A stretch of DNA of 64,000 nucleotides, taken from Aliiroseovarius sp. PrR006. Its GTDB lineage: Bacteria > Pseudomonadota > Alphaproteobacteria > Rhodobacterales > Rhodobacteraceae. The position numbers were made by a program, and so were the translations under genes. Below the pieces are notes generated by a model. The model saw only the letters and a program-made list of their open reading frames with translations, did not search any database and had not been told where the DNA came from. Shown here in pieces: positions 1-8,659 of this stretch (positions within the stretch are counted from its first letter, which is position 1; every line of letters starts with the position of its first letter). The DNA lies in NCBI RefSeq assembly GCF_010500215.1, contig NZ_JAAGOY010000004.1, forward strand, positions 1,488,001 to 1,552,000. The letters are read 5' to 3'.

Positions 1-1590
1 AGTTTCCGATTGGCGTTCGGAGATGAGATCGCGCAATCGCTGGACCGGATCGATGTCGGGCTCTGCACTTGTAGCTACTACGGGCAACCCGTTCTGAGGC
101 GCGCTATCTGCCGCGAGTGCCGGAGACAAAGCCGGTGCGCTGGGGGCCTCGGCGACACTTCCCGCAGCATCAGTCAGCGCAAAGCTTTCCTCCGAGGTGC
201 CTAGAGACGGCAAGCTGCCAGCGGGCGACACCGCCGGCAGCGCGGCCTGTGCGCTTAGCATCGGGCGCAAAACAAACAGGCCGAGACCCAGCGTGACGAT
301 TGCAAGAATGGCAAGTTTGATCACCGACATGACGTCAATACTCGCGGTATTAAACAAGCCCGATGCCGGGTCACTTCCCGCGGCGGGAACGGGCTCAAAT
401 TCCATGGTTTTCAGCGTGATGACATCCCCACGCGCCTCATTGAACCCGACCGCACCGGCAACCAGTTCACGCAGACTTTGCAGCTCTTCCTCGGGCCGCG
501 GTGCCCATTCGACGGTCCCGTCCGCGGCGGTTGTGCGGATCCCGTCGACCAGCACGGCAACGGTCAAACGCTTCACCGCCCCCGGTGCCTTCAAAATCTC
601 GCGCGTCGTCTCGGACACTTCATAGTTCACAAGCTCGCGCGTTTCAGACGTGTTCGAAGACGACGAACCGCCGCCACTCGCGCCATCGCCATCAGGCAGG
701 TTCGACGCAACACTGACCCCGCCCGCCTCGCTATCGTTGGCGGCGTTCGAGCTTTCCGAGGTGTCCGTCGACACCGCCACGCGACCATCCGGATCAAATC
801 TGCGCTCGCGAATTTGCTCTTGCTCGGTCGCTGTTTCCAAGTTCAGCTCAACCACCGCATTGCCAAACCCGACCCGGGCCTCGAGCAGGCGCTCGACATT
901 CTGTTTCAAACGTTCGGCTTGGTCGAGCGCGGCAGCCGTTCCGCCGGTCGCGAGGTCCTGCTCGCCCATCAACCCAGCGCGGCTGTCGATCACCGATACG
1001 CTCTCAGGTGACAGGCCTGGTACGGCCGAAGCCACCAAAAACTTGAACGCCTTGATTTGTTGTGTGGGCAGTGTTCCACTGGCCGTTGTCAGCGTCACCG
1101 ACGCCGTGGGCTCGGTGCGCTGACGAAACTGCCGTGATGACGCATTTGCAATATGAACGCGCGCGTTGCGCACCATTGGGCTGGCCACGATCGTGCGCGC
1201 CAGCTCGCCCTCTTTTGCCCGCCAGTAAGCAGCATCAAACATCTGCGATGTGGTACCAAACCCGCTGAGCCCATCCAGCAGCTCATAGCCTTTGCCCGAG
1301 TTCGCAGGCAGCCCTTCGCTGGCCAAGGTCATCCGCAATGCATCGCGATGTGCGGCATCAACAAAGATCGAATCGCCACGAACTTCGTAAGCCACACTGC
1401 GCCCTTCCAGGGCCTGCACGATCTCGCCCGCAGCGCCGCTTTCCAGCCCCGCATAAAGCAGGGTCAATTGCGTGCGCGTTGCCATACGTGACAGGCCCAC
1501 AATCGCTAAGAACATGGCCAAGGTCGCGGCGATCACAATGGCCCTTTTCCTTAGGTCCATCGCCCCCCAAACCGAGATCAACTGCTGCAA
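1..1590 (-). CDS. fliF: Flagellar MS-ring protein FliF (C-terminal end outside window)
   Basis: FliF forms the inner-membrane MS ring on which the basal body and type III export apparatus assemble. The visible 530 residues begin LQQLISVWGAMDLRKRA, then a first membrane segment, then the YscJ/FliF ring-building domains. A Ser/Gly-rich linker lies around residues 300-320 and a second membrane segment (SVIKLAILAIVTLGLGLFVL) around 410-430. The C-terminal FliG-binding tail is cut off by the left edge. The start is taken as TTG at 1590 because an AAGGAG Shine-Dalgarno (rc of 1598-1603) lies seven bases upstream; the first ATG, at 1560, has no such site. It is divergent from fliL. Assignment is firm; the TTG start is an inference. 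Confidence 0.93.
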   Translation of the reverse strand, partial: MQQLISVWGAMDLRKRAIVIAATLAMFLAIVGLSRMATRTQLTLLYAGLESGAAGEIVQALEGRSVAYEVRGDSIFVDAAHRDALRMTLASEGLPANSGKGYELLDGLSGFGTTSQMFDAAYWRAKEGELARTIVASPMVRNARVHIANASSRQFRQRTEPTASVTLTTASGTLPTQQIKAFKFLVASAVPGLSPESVSVIDSRAGLMGEQDLATGGTAAALDQAERLKQNVERLLEARVGFGNAVVELNLETATEQEQIRERRFDPDGRVAVSTDTSESSNAANDSEAGGVSVASNLPDGDGASGGGSSSSNTSETRELVNYEVSETTREILKAPGAVKRLTVAVLVDGIRTTAADGTVEWAPRPEEELQSLRELVAGAVGFNEARGDVITLKTMEFEPVPAAGSDPASGLFNTASIDVMSVIKLAILAIVTLGLGLFVLRPMLSAQAALPAVSPAGSLPSLGTSEESFALTDAAGSVAEAPSAPALSPALAADSAPQNGLPVVATSAEPDIDPVQRLRDLISERQSET

Positions 1591-1655
1591 GACGTAACTC
1601 CTTATCCGAGCGGGCTTCTACCCCCGTCATGTCAATCCGTTTTCCCTGATCGGCC

Positions 1656-1670
1656 TTAATAATTGGTTAG
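1656..1670. promoter_or_regulatory. CtrA-like binding box between fliF and fliL
   Basis: TTAA, seven bases, then TTAG: a one-mismatch match to the CtrA consensus TTAA-N7-TTAA. It sits in the 127-base gap between the divergent fliF and fliL starts. CtrA control of flagellar genes is established in several Rhodobacterales. Binding here is inferred. Confidence 0.4.
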
Positions 1671-1717
1671 TGCCCGTCGGTTTAAATCGCCGTAGTGAAA
1701 TTGGATTCGAGGATCAT

Positions 1718-2215
1718 ATGGCAAACGCCGACATCACTGCGAACGTCGAAGAAGAGGCCCCGGCCAAGAAATCCAAGAAGGGTTTGCTGATCGGACTTGT
1801 GGGCGCGCTTTTGTTGGGCGGCGGCGGTTTCTATGCAACTTATGCCGGACTGATCGGCGGAAATCCTGCACCCGAAGCAGAAGAAGACCCCATTGTAGAT
1901 GTTCAGGATTTACCCGCGGTTAGCTTTGTCGAGCTGGACCCACTTGTCATCTCGCTTGGCTCGAACGCGCGCAATCGCCACCTGCGCTTCCGCGCGTCGC
2001 TCGAGGTCGAACCGGCCTATGAAGACGACGTGATCAAGCTGAAACCCCGCGTGATTGACGTGCTGAATGCCTATCTACGTGCGGTGGACACAGCGATGCT
2101 GGAAGACCCACATTCTCTGGTCAAACTACGCGCCCAAATGCTGCGACGCATTCAACTGGTCACAGGCGAGGGGCGTGTGCGCAACCTTCTGATCCTCGAA
2201 TTCGTATTAAATTAG
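1718..2215 (+). CDS. fliL: Flagellar basal body-associated protein FliL
   Basis: FliL is a single-pass inner-membrane protein that surrounds or supports the stator units of the motor. The 165-residue product has a short acidic/Lys-rich cytoplasmic start, one membrane helix (GLLIGLVGALLLGGGGFYA) at about residues 25-45, and a periplasmic FliL domain ending in NLLILEFVLN, typical of the family C terminus. The ATG at 1718 with GAGG five bases upstream is preferred over an in-frame GTG at 1670, which falls inside the CtrA-like box. It is the first gene of the rightward flagellar operon. Confidence 0.92.
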   Translation: MANADITANVEEEAPAKKSKKGLLIGLVGALLLGGGGFYATYAGLIGGNPAPEAEEDPIVDVQDLPAVSFVELDPLVISLGSNARNRHLRFRASLEVEPAYEDDVIKLKPRVIDVLNAYLRAVDTAMLEDPHSLVKLRAQMLRRIQLVTGEGRVRNLLILEFVLN

Positions 2216-2226
2216 GGAACAACGAC

Positions 2227-2652
2227 ATGGACCTGATCGCAGACATCATCCTTGGGCTTGGAGCTTTCGGCGCCGCTGTGTATTGCCTGATCCTGGCACG
2301 CAGGCTGAAACGTTTTAACAACCTTCGGGATGGCATGGGTGGGGCGGTGGCCGTGCTGAGCGCACAGGTCGATGACATGACAAAAACGCTTGATCATGCG
2401 CAGTCTGCTGCGGGTCAAAGCGCAGCTGTTCTGACCGAATTGACAGAACGGGCCGAGGCCTCGGCCCGCAAGTTGGAACTGATGATGGCCAGTCTTCATG
2501 ATTTGCCAGAGCCAGGCGCCCAACCTTCTGTCGAACCACCTTCCAATCCGCCAGAACAGGGTAGTTTCGCATCGAAACGGCCCTCAGATCTAGGAACCAA
2601 CCCTGACATCCCGGTCTTCCTACGCCATGGCTTTATGGAGGCCGCAGAATGA
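2227..2652 (+). CDS. Small single-pass membrane protein of the flagellar operon
   Basis: The 141-residue protein has one N-terminal membrane helix (about residues 2-24), then a long amphipathic helical stretch (about 35-95) and a Pro-rich tail. It resembles the uncharacterised proteins annotated DUF6468 in alphaproteobacterial flagellar clusters; that link is from memory. It starts 11 bases after fliL and its last codons overlap the MotE-like gene by four bases (ATGA), so the two are probably translationally coupled. The role is unknown, but the context points to the motor or stator. Confidence 0.75.
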   Translation: MDLIADIILGLGAFGAAVYCLILARRLKRFNNLRDGMGGAVAVLSAQVDDMTKTLDHAQSAAGQSAAVLTELTERAEASARKLELMMASLHDLPEPGAQPSVEPPSNPPEQGSFASKRPSDLGTNPDIPVFLRHGFMEAAE

Positions 2653-3257
2653 GCGCGGCATCATCCAAGAAGCCCAAACCGCGCGCGCGACTGCGCACGC
2701 GGGGCATTCTCGTCCTATTTGCCGTCGCGCTGGCAACGTCCGGCATATTGCGCCTTGCTCCGGCAACGGCGGCTTTCGCCGAGGACCTTTCCGACCTGCT
2801 ATCTGGCACGTCAGCAGATCGCAGGTCGGAAACTGTGGCTCCGAAGCCGCAAGATATTGCCATCGTGCTTGCAGCCCTTCAGGAGCGTGAAGCCATGTTG
2901 GAGGAGCGTGAGAACAAGCTGACCCAACGACTTGCCGCGCTCAGCCTGGCTGAGGATCGGGTAACCGCGAAATTACAGGAGCTGACCCAAGCCGAGGAAA
3001 CACTTGCCGCAACCATGGCCATCGCCAAAACCGCAGCAGCGGATGATCTGTCGCACTTGACGACGCTCTATGAGAACATGAAACCAAAGCAAGCGATCCC
3101 ACTGTTTGAGGCAATGGATCCCGAATTCGCTGCAGGCTTTATCGCCCAAATGAAACCGGCGTCCGCAGCGCAGATCATGGCGGGCTTAGACCCCCAGATC
3201 TCTTACGCCATCAGCGTAGTATTGGCCGGACGGAACGCCTCTGCGCCAACCCAATGA
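2649..3257 (+). CDS. motE: MotE-like flagellar chaperone / MgtE_N-domain protein
   Basis: The 202-residue protein has a signal anchor (about residues 20-44), a coiled coil (about 70-120, with EEREN and LTQAEETL heptads), and a C-terminal domain with LTTLYENMKPKQAIPLFEAMDPEFAAGFIAQM (split here only for reading). This is the MgtE N-domain-like fold found in MotE and in FliG-related proteins. In Sinorhizobium meliloti, MotE is a periplasmic chaperone that stabilises MotC. The gene lies between fliL and motA. The family-level call is good; the symbol is transferred by fold and context and the client protein is unknown. Confidence 0.72.
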   Translation: MSAASSKKPKPRARLRTRGILVLFAVALATSGILRLAPATAAFAEDLSDLLSGTSADRRSETVAPKPQDIAIVLAALQEREAMLEERENKLTQRLAALSLAEDRVTAKLQELTQAEETLAATMAIAKTAAADDLSHLTTLYENMKPKQAIPLFEAMDPEFAAGFIAQMKPASAAQIMAGLDPQISYAISVVLAGRNASAPTQ

Positions 3258-3261
3258 GCAA

Positions 3262-3277
3262 ATAATCAGAAATTAAC
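3262..3277. promoter_or_regulatory. CtrA-like box upstream of motA
   Basis: ATAA, seven bases, then TTAAC: one mismatch from the CtrA consensus TTAA-N7-TTAAC. It lies in the 68-base gap between the MotE-like gene and motA, the only sizeable gap in this part of the operon besides the one before flhA. An internal promoter for motA is inferred. Confidence 0.35.
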
Positions 3278-3325
3278 CTGCCCGTGCGATGACAGGGGTG
3301 TCCGGCTTTAAAGCAAAGGTGTGTC

Positions 3326-4195
3326 ATGATTGGTTTTGTTGGTATCGCCCTGATTTTCGTCATGGTTTTCGGTGGCTATCTTGCCGCGGGTGGCAAGATG
3401 GGGATCATTCTGAAATCGCTTCCGTTCGAATTTACCATGATCGGCGGTGCCGCCGCAGGCGCGTTTGTCATCTCGAATGATATGGCGTCCATCAAACACA
3501 CGATCAAAGATGTAAAGAAGGTCTTCAAGGGTCCGAAATGGAAACCGGAAGATTACCGCGATTTGCTGTGTTTGTTGTTCGAACTGATCCGTCAGGCGCG
3601 CCAGAATGCGGTCGCCTTGGAAGAACATATCGAAGCCCCAGACGACAGCCCGATCTTCCAGCGCTATCCCAATATCCTTGCCGATAGGGAAGCGATCGAA
3701 CTGATCTGTGACACGTTGCGATCGGCCTCCATGAACTATGACGACCCCCATCAGGTGGAAGAGGTTCTGGAAAAGCGGATGGAGGCCAATCTGCATCACG
3801 CCCTGCACTCCAGCCACGCCCTACAGTCCATGGCCGACGGTCTACCCGCGCTAGGTATTGTTGCCGCTGTTCTCGGCGTGATCAAAACCATGGGCTCTAT
3901 CGACCAACCGCCTGAAATCTTGGGGAAAATGATCGGCGGAGCGTTGGTCGGAACGTTTCTGGGAGTATTTCTGGCCTACGGGCTCGTCGGGCCCTTCTCG
4001 GCCAAGGTGAAATCCGTGACCGAGGAAGAGGCACATTTCTATCAGCTGATTCGCGAAGTTCTGGTCGCCAACCTTTACAACCATTCGGTTAATATCTGCA
4101 TCGAAGTCGGGCGCCAGAACACGCCCGGTACACATCGCCCTAGCTTCACAGATCTTGAGGAGGCCCTGAAAGAAATCAAGAAGGCAGCAGCATGA
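3326..4195 (+). CDS. motA: Flagellar motor stator protein MotA
   Basis: MotA forms the pentameric ring of the proton-driven stator around a MotB dimer. The 289-residue length is typical. There are two N-terminal membrane helices (about residues 2-20 and 33-50), a cytoplasmic domain, then TM3/TM4 (about 170-190 and 200-223). The two functional prolines are visible at P174 (GLPALGIVAAVLG) and P223 (GLVGPF), matching P173 and P222 of E. coli. motB is not adjacent. The last codon and stop overlap the next gene by four bases (ATGA). Confidence 0.95.
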   Translation: MIGFVGIALIFVMVFGGYLAAGGKMGIILKSLPFEFTMIGGAAAGAFVISNDMASIKHTIKDVKKVFKGPKWKPEDYRDLLCLLFELIRQARQNAVALEEHIEAPDDSPIFQRYPNILADREAIELICDTLRSASMNYDDPHQVEEVLEKRMEANLHHALHSSHALQSMADGLPALGIVAAVLGVIKTMGSIDQPPEILGKMIGGALVGTFLGVFLAYGLVGPFSAKVKSVTEEEAHFYQLIREVLVANLYNHSVNICIEVGRQNTPGTHRPSFTDLEEALKEIKKAAA

Positions 4196-6381
4196 CGAGC
4201 TGGACCTCACTTATGGTGGCGATGTGTTTCACAGCCCTACCTGCCCAGGCCCGCGACATCGCCGTCCGCTCCGGAGAGCATGACGGATTCACGCGTCTGG
4301 TGTTCTATACGCAGTCCAATGACACGGTCGACATCTCCCACGCGAACGATGGGTATCTGCTGACCCTGACCTCCGGCGGCATTGATTTCGACATCTTGCG
4401 TGCATTTGATCTGATCGACCGCTCGCGCGTGGGCGATCTTGTTTTTGCCGGCGATGGCAAGCTTGTCATAAGGCAGGCGTGCGACTGCCATCTAAAGAAT
4501 GTTCGATTGCCATCCGGTGAACTTGTGATCGATATCATCGATGGTCCCGACCCAACCAGACACTCTGACGCATCCCCCAAACCGCCCCCCACACAGCCAA
4601 TCGTTGATGTCGCTCAACGTCGGGCAAGCTTGCCTCTGTTCAACCCACCGGCAGAACCAACCGAGTCGGTCGAAGAGCAAGAAGAAGTCGTGGACAAATC
4701 GGCCGTCGAAACAGCTGATTTGATCGACGAAACGCCAAAGGTGGACCGGCAGGCGCTCCTTGCGCAGCTTTCGCGTGCCGCGTCTCAGGGCCTAATTGAC
4801 GCAAACATAGATCCACCAGACATTTCGCCGAAAGTGGTACCAGCGGAAGCGGAAGCAAAGACACCTGAACCTCCACCGATCACACACGTACCCGAAGAAC
4901 ATGTTCGGATGCAAACCGCCGTCGAGCAAGCGCGCACAGATGGGGCACGCTCAGACGGCCGCACAAGTGCAAGCCATGCCTGCCTGCCAGACGAGCAGTT
5001 CGATATCGCACGCTGGGGGGACTACGCGTCAGGAAATAATGCTCCGGTAGTTGAAACGTCCAGCTATCTGGGCGAGTTTGATCGCCCGGACAAAGACCGC
5101 CTAGTGGCGCATATTCGACAGAATATCTATATGACATTCGGGCTCGAGGCATTGCAGCTACTTGACAGCTACGACGCTAATCTTGGGGATGGTGCCGTCC
5201 TTCGCATGATGGCCGAAGTTGTTGAATACGGAGAGGCCAAGTCTCATGCGGTCTGGGCGCCACAATTGGTCTGCAACACGCGCGGCGCACTGTGGGCAAC
5301 GCTGGCACAACCAGCATTGCAAGGGCGCGTTGACACGAATGCCGTTCTTCGAAGCTTCTCTGAGCTCCCGCCACATCTCCGTACGCACCTTGGCCCCGCT
5401 CTTGCCAGGAAGTTTCTGAACTCTGGGCGCATCGAAACAGCCATTGAGATCCGCAACATCGCCGCGCGATCTGGTCGCCCGCCAACAGGCGACGAGGCAA
5501 TCTTAGACGCCAAAATCAACTTTGCGGTTGGTCAAAAAGAACAAGCCGAGCAAGAACTTACCGACACAATCCAATCCACCCTCACGCAAACCCAACCAGC
5601 GATCTCTGCGCTCATCGAAAGCAAACTGCACAGTGGCACTGGCATCTCGGATAACGAGTTGTCTTTGCTTACCTCCGTTGCATTCGAACACCAGAGAAGC
5701 AAGGAAGGCGACGCGTTGCACCGGCTTCAGATACGCGCACTGTTGCACATGGGGCGTTTCGCGCCAGCATTCGAGTTGATCGACGGGTTGGCCGACCCGG
5801 GCAGTCTTCTCGAGGACGCTGGCCGCTATCTGGTGGCGCTTGGCTCAGATGCGGAATTCTTGACCTACAGTCTAACGCGGAGCGACTGGGGGCGTGTTTC
5901 GGCAGCCGTAAGGCTCGAAATGGCCAAGCGCCAGAGCGCGCTCGGGTTTCACGAACACGCGCGCAGACATGTTCTGTCTGGAGATGATACACCCACCAGA
6001 TCCGAGCGTGAATTCCTTGCAGAGCTGGCTCTTTTGCAGAGCAAACCCAAGGTCGCACTTGGATATCTTGCGGGCCTTAGCAGTAGCGACGCCAATCTCT
6101 TGCGTGAAAAAGCCAATGAGATGAGCACCATCCCGATTGCCGAGGCGAGCCCCGGGCAAGCCACTGGCAGTTCATCGGATATCTTGCGCAAGTTGGACAC
6201 AGCAGAGCATCCAATCCCCGAACCTGTTCAGATGGTTCTCGCGTCAGCAACACCCGCATCGGCTGTCAGCATCGAAACCGATTTGACTACCTATCAGGGG
6301 ATCCTGGACGGAAGCAGCGAAACGCGTGCAGCGTTGAGCGAACTGCTGAATATTATTCCAACCATCAATGACAGCAAGTAA
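4192..6381 (+). CDS. Secreted 729-residue helical-repeat protein of the flagellar operon
   Basis: I do not recognise a named family. A signal peptide (residues 1 to about 20, ending ALPAQA) is followed by a beta-rich domain (about 21-120) with RSGEHDGFTRLVFYT, which resembles an AMIN-type wall- or ring-binding fold. Residues 120-260 are a Pro/Glu-rich linker. About 270-700 is Ala/Leu-rich helical sequence suggesting TPR-like solenoid repeats. It is coupled by a four-base overlap to motA and precedes flhA, so a periplasmic motor or stator role is likely. It could serve as a MotC-like partner for the MotE-like protein upstream, though it is much longer than rhizobial MotC. Confidence 0.8.
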   Translation: MTSWTSLMVAMCFTALPAQARDIAVRSGEHDGFTRLVFYTQSNDTVDISHANDGYLLTLTSGGIDFDILRAFDLIDRSRVGDLVFAGDGKLVIRQACDCHLKNVRLPSGELVIDIIDGPDPTRHSDASPKPPPTQPIVDVAQRRASLPLFNPPAEPTESVEEQEEVVDKSAVETADLIDETPKVDRQALLAQLSRAASQGLIDANIDPPDISPKVVPAEAEAKTPEPPPITHVPEEHVRMQTAVEQARTDGARSDGRTSASHACLPDEQFDIARWGDYASGNNAPVVETSSYLGEFDRPDKDRLVAHIRQNIYMTFGLEALQLLDSYDANLGDGAVLRMMAEVVEYGEAKSHAVWAPQLVCNTRGALWATLAQPALQGRVDTNAVLRSFSELPPHLRTHLGPALARKFLNSGRIETAIEIRNIAARSGRPPTGDEAILDAKINFAVGQKEQAEQELTDTIQSTLTQTQPAISALIESKLHSGTGISDNELSLLTSVAFEHQRSKEGDALHRLQIRALLHMGRFAPAFELIDGLADPGSLLEDAGRYLVALGSDAEFLTYSLTRSDWGRVSAAVRLEMAKRQSALGFHEHARRHVLSGDDTPTRSEREFLAELALLQSKPKVALGYLAGLSSSDANLLREKANEMSTIPIAEASPGQATGSSSDILRKLDTAEHPIPEPVQMVLASATPASAVSIETDLTTYQGILDGSSETRAALSELLNIIPTINDSK

Positions 6382-6580
6382 CTGATCGTTAAGCGTAGCC
6401 TTCTAGGCTGATCTGGAAAATCAGCAGCAAGAATTGCGCAACGATGAACATACTTGGCACCTCTCAATACAGACGCGATCTGGCTTCGTCCGCTTGTGCA
6501 TTGAAAAAATGGCTATGTCTTTTTCTGAACCGCGGGTTTGCTGATCAGACTCCGCCCATCATCTCTGGGTGTTGACGAAA

Positions 6581-8659
6581 ATGAAAAGTGTTCAAGGCGT
6601 CTTTCGCCCAACTATTCTGCTTGCCCTGGCCTTGATGGCCATCATCGTGATGATGATCCTGCCCATGCCCGCCTGGGTGCTGGATCTGGGCCTTGCCGCA
6701 TCCTTTGCCTTGGCCATTCTGATGTTCACAGTCACCCTGTTCATCGAGCGTCCATTGGATTTTTCGGCCTTTCCGACTGTGCTGCTTGCATCGTTGATGC
6801 TCAGACTTTCACTAAACGTCTCGTCAACCAAACTCATCATTGGAAATGGGCACACCGGCACCTCGGCCGCGGGCAGCGTCATCGAGGGATTCGCCAGTTT
6901 CGTCATGGGCGGCAGCATCCTGCTGGGATTGGTCGTCTTCTGCGTGCTCCTGATCGTCAACTTTATCGTCATCACCAAGGGCGCCACTCGCATGGCCGAA
7001 GTTGGTGCCCGTTTTGCGCTGGACGGCATGCCCGGCAAGCAGCTCGCCATCGACAGTGACATGTCGGCGGGGGCGATCGACCATGCCGAAGCAAAAGCGC
7101 GGCGCGAGCGGGAGCAGGCGGAAACAACATTCTTCGGGTCCCTCGATGGTGCATCGAAATTTGTGAAAGGGGACGCCGTCGCGGGGCTGCTGATCACCTT
7201 CCTGAACCTCGTCATGGGGCTGATCATCGGGGTTGTGATCCACGGGATGGACCTGTCAGCGGCCTTCCAGACCTACGCCATTCTCACAGTCGGAGACGGG
7301 TTGGTCACACAAATCCCGGCCGTGATCATCTCGATCGCATCGGCATTGCTGCTGGCGCGCGGGGGGACTTCGGGGTCTACCGATCTAGCCTTGTTCTCGC
7401 AATTTGGTAAACACCCATCGGCCCTTGCGACTGTGGCGTTCCTGATGGGGCTTTTCGGATTGGTTCCCGGTCTACCATTTGTCCCCTTCATCTTGGGGGC
7501 TATCGCCTTGGGGACCGCGTCTTGGTGGGCCGCGAAACAACAAGATGCCGCCAAAGCGGCAGACGCACAGGAACCACAGGACAGCCCCCCTGAAACGCCT
7601 GAGGAAAGCATCGGAGACATCCTTGATCTGGACGATATTCATGTCGAGTTCGCGCCCGATCTTGTTGCGATGGTTCTGGATCCCGCCACGGGTCTGGACA
7701 CCCGCATTTCCAGTATTCGCAACCACACCGCCGGCGCGTTTGGCCTGATCCTGCCAGAGATTCGCCTGACCGATAACGGGTCGCTTCCTGCCGGAACCTA
7801 CACGATTAAAATTCAGGGGGTCGAACAAGCACGCAATCGACTGTTGCCGGACAAGGCGTTAATCATTCTCAGCGGAGATGACACCCTATTGCCCGAGGGT
7901 GAAGATGTGTTGGAACCCGTCTATCAGGCCCCCGCGCGCTGGATTGCGGATGGCGATCAGGAACAGGCCGCGCTGGCCGGGTGCGCCGTCGTCTCGCCCA
8001 CCGAGGTATTGGCCACGCACCTTCTGGAAGTGATGAAGCAGAACTTCCCGCGCCTGCTGGGCCTCAAGGCGCTGCGCCGGTTGCTGGACGAGTTCGTAAA
8101 CCTCTCGGACCCTGCGCGAGCCGAGGCCAATCGCCGCCTGTTGGACGAGTTGGTTCCCGATAAGGTGCCCCTCGATCTGCTGCATTCGGTTCTACGACTG
8201 CTGCTGGAGGAACGAGTCTCGATCCGCAACCTGCCCGTCATCTTGGAAAGCGTGGCCGAAGCGCGCCCTGTTTTCGGCACGCCCGAGGCCATCTGCGACC
8301 ACGTCCGACAGCGGCTCAATTTCCAGCTTCTGGCCGAGCTAAAACGTGAAGATGGCACCATCCCGCTGGTGCAGCTGGCCCCGGAATGGGAGGCCTGCTT
8401 TCAGTCCCATCAGCTTGACCCGGACCGGGGCGAGGTCGCCCTGCCCCCGGAAGAGTTCAACCGCTTGGCCAACGCGGTCGCCGACAAAATCGCGCGGGCG
8501 GGCGAGACCGGGATCTATCCCGCCGTCGTCACCTCATCCCGAAGACGCCGTTTCTTGCGTACGGTCCTATCCGCCAAGGGGATCGCCAACCCCGTCCTGT
8601 CCTTCGAAGAAATCGGAACCGAGGCCCGCCCGTCGCTGGTTGGATTGGTGCCCGCATGA
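6581..8659 (+). CDS. flhA: Flagellar export gate protein FlhA
   Basis: FlhA is the large export-gate subunit that uses the proton motive force and docks chaperone-substrate complexes. The N-terminal half carries about eight membrane helices and the conserved FHIPEP-family stretch (VGARFALDGMPGKQLAIDSD) near residues 145-165. A charged linker (about 320-345) leads to the cytoplasmic nonamer-ring domain. About 692 residues is normal. The start is uncertain: ATG 6581 is listed, but GTG 6569 and TTG 6572 are in frame and none has a clear Shine-Dalgarno. A 187-base gap precedes it; its stop overlaps fliR (ATGA). Confidence 0.96.
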   Translation: MKSVQGVFRPTILLALALMAIIVMMILPMPAWVLDLGLAASFALAILMFTVTLFIERPLDFSAFPTVLLASLMLRLSLNVSSTKLIIGNGHTGTSAAGSVIEGFASFVMGGSILLGLVVFCVLLIVNFIVITKGATRMAEVGARFALDGMPGKQLAIDSDMSAGAIDHAEAKARREREQAETTFFGSLDGASKFVKGDAVAGLLITFLNLVMGLIIGVVIHGMDLSAAFQTYAILTVGDGLVTQIPAVIISIASALLLARGGTSGSTDLALFSQFGKHPSALATVAFLMGLFGLVPGLPFVPFILGAIALGTASWWAAKQQDAAKAADAQEPQDSPPETPEESIGDILDLDDIHVEFAPDLVAMVLDPATGLDTRISSIRNHTAGAFGLILPEIRLTDNGSLPAGTYTIKIQGVEQARNRLLPDKALIILSGDDTLLPEGEDVLEPVYQAPARWIADGDQEQAALAGCAVVSPTEVLATHLLEVMKQNFPRLLGLKALRRLLDEFVNLSDPARAEANRRLLDELVPDKVPLDLLHSVLRLLLEERVSIRNLPVILESVAEARPVFGTPEAICDHVRQRLNFQLLAELKREDGTIPLVQLAPEWEACFQSHQLDPDRGEVALPPEEFNRLANAVADKIARAGETGIYPAVVTSSRRRRFLRTVLSAKGIANPVLSFEEIGTEARPSLVGLVPA

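Noticed and set aside
6454-6470. Possible sigma-54 promoter (TTGGCAC...) before flhA
   Set aside because: The -24 half matches, but at the required spacing the -12 half reads TA instead of GC.
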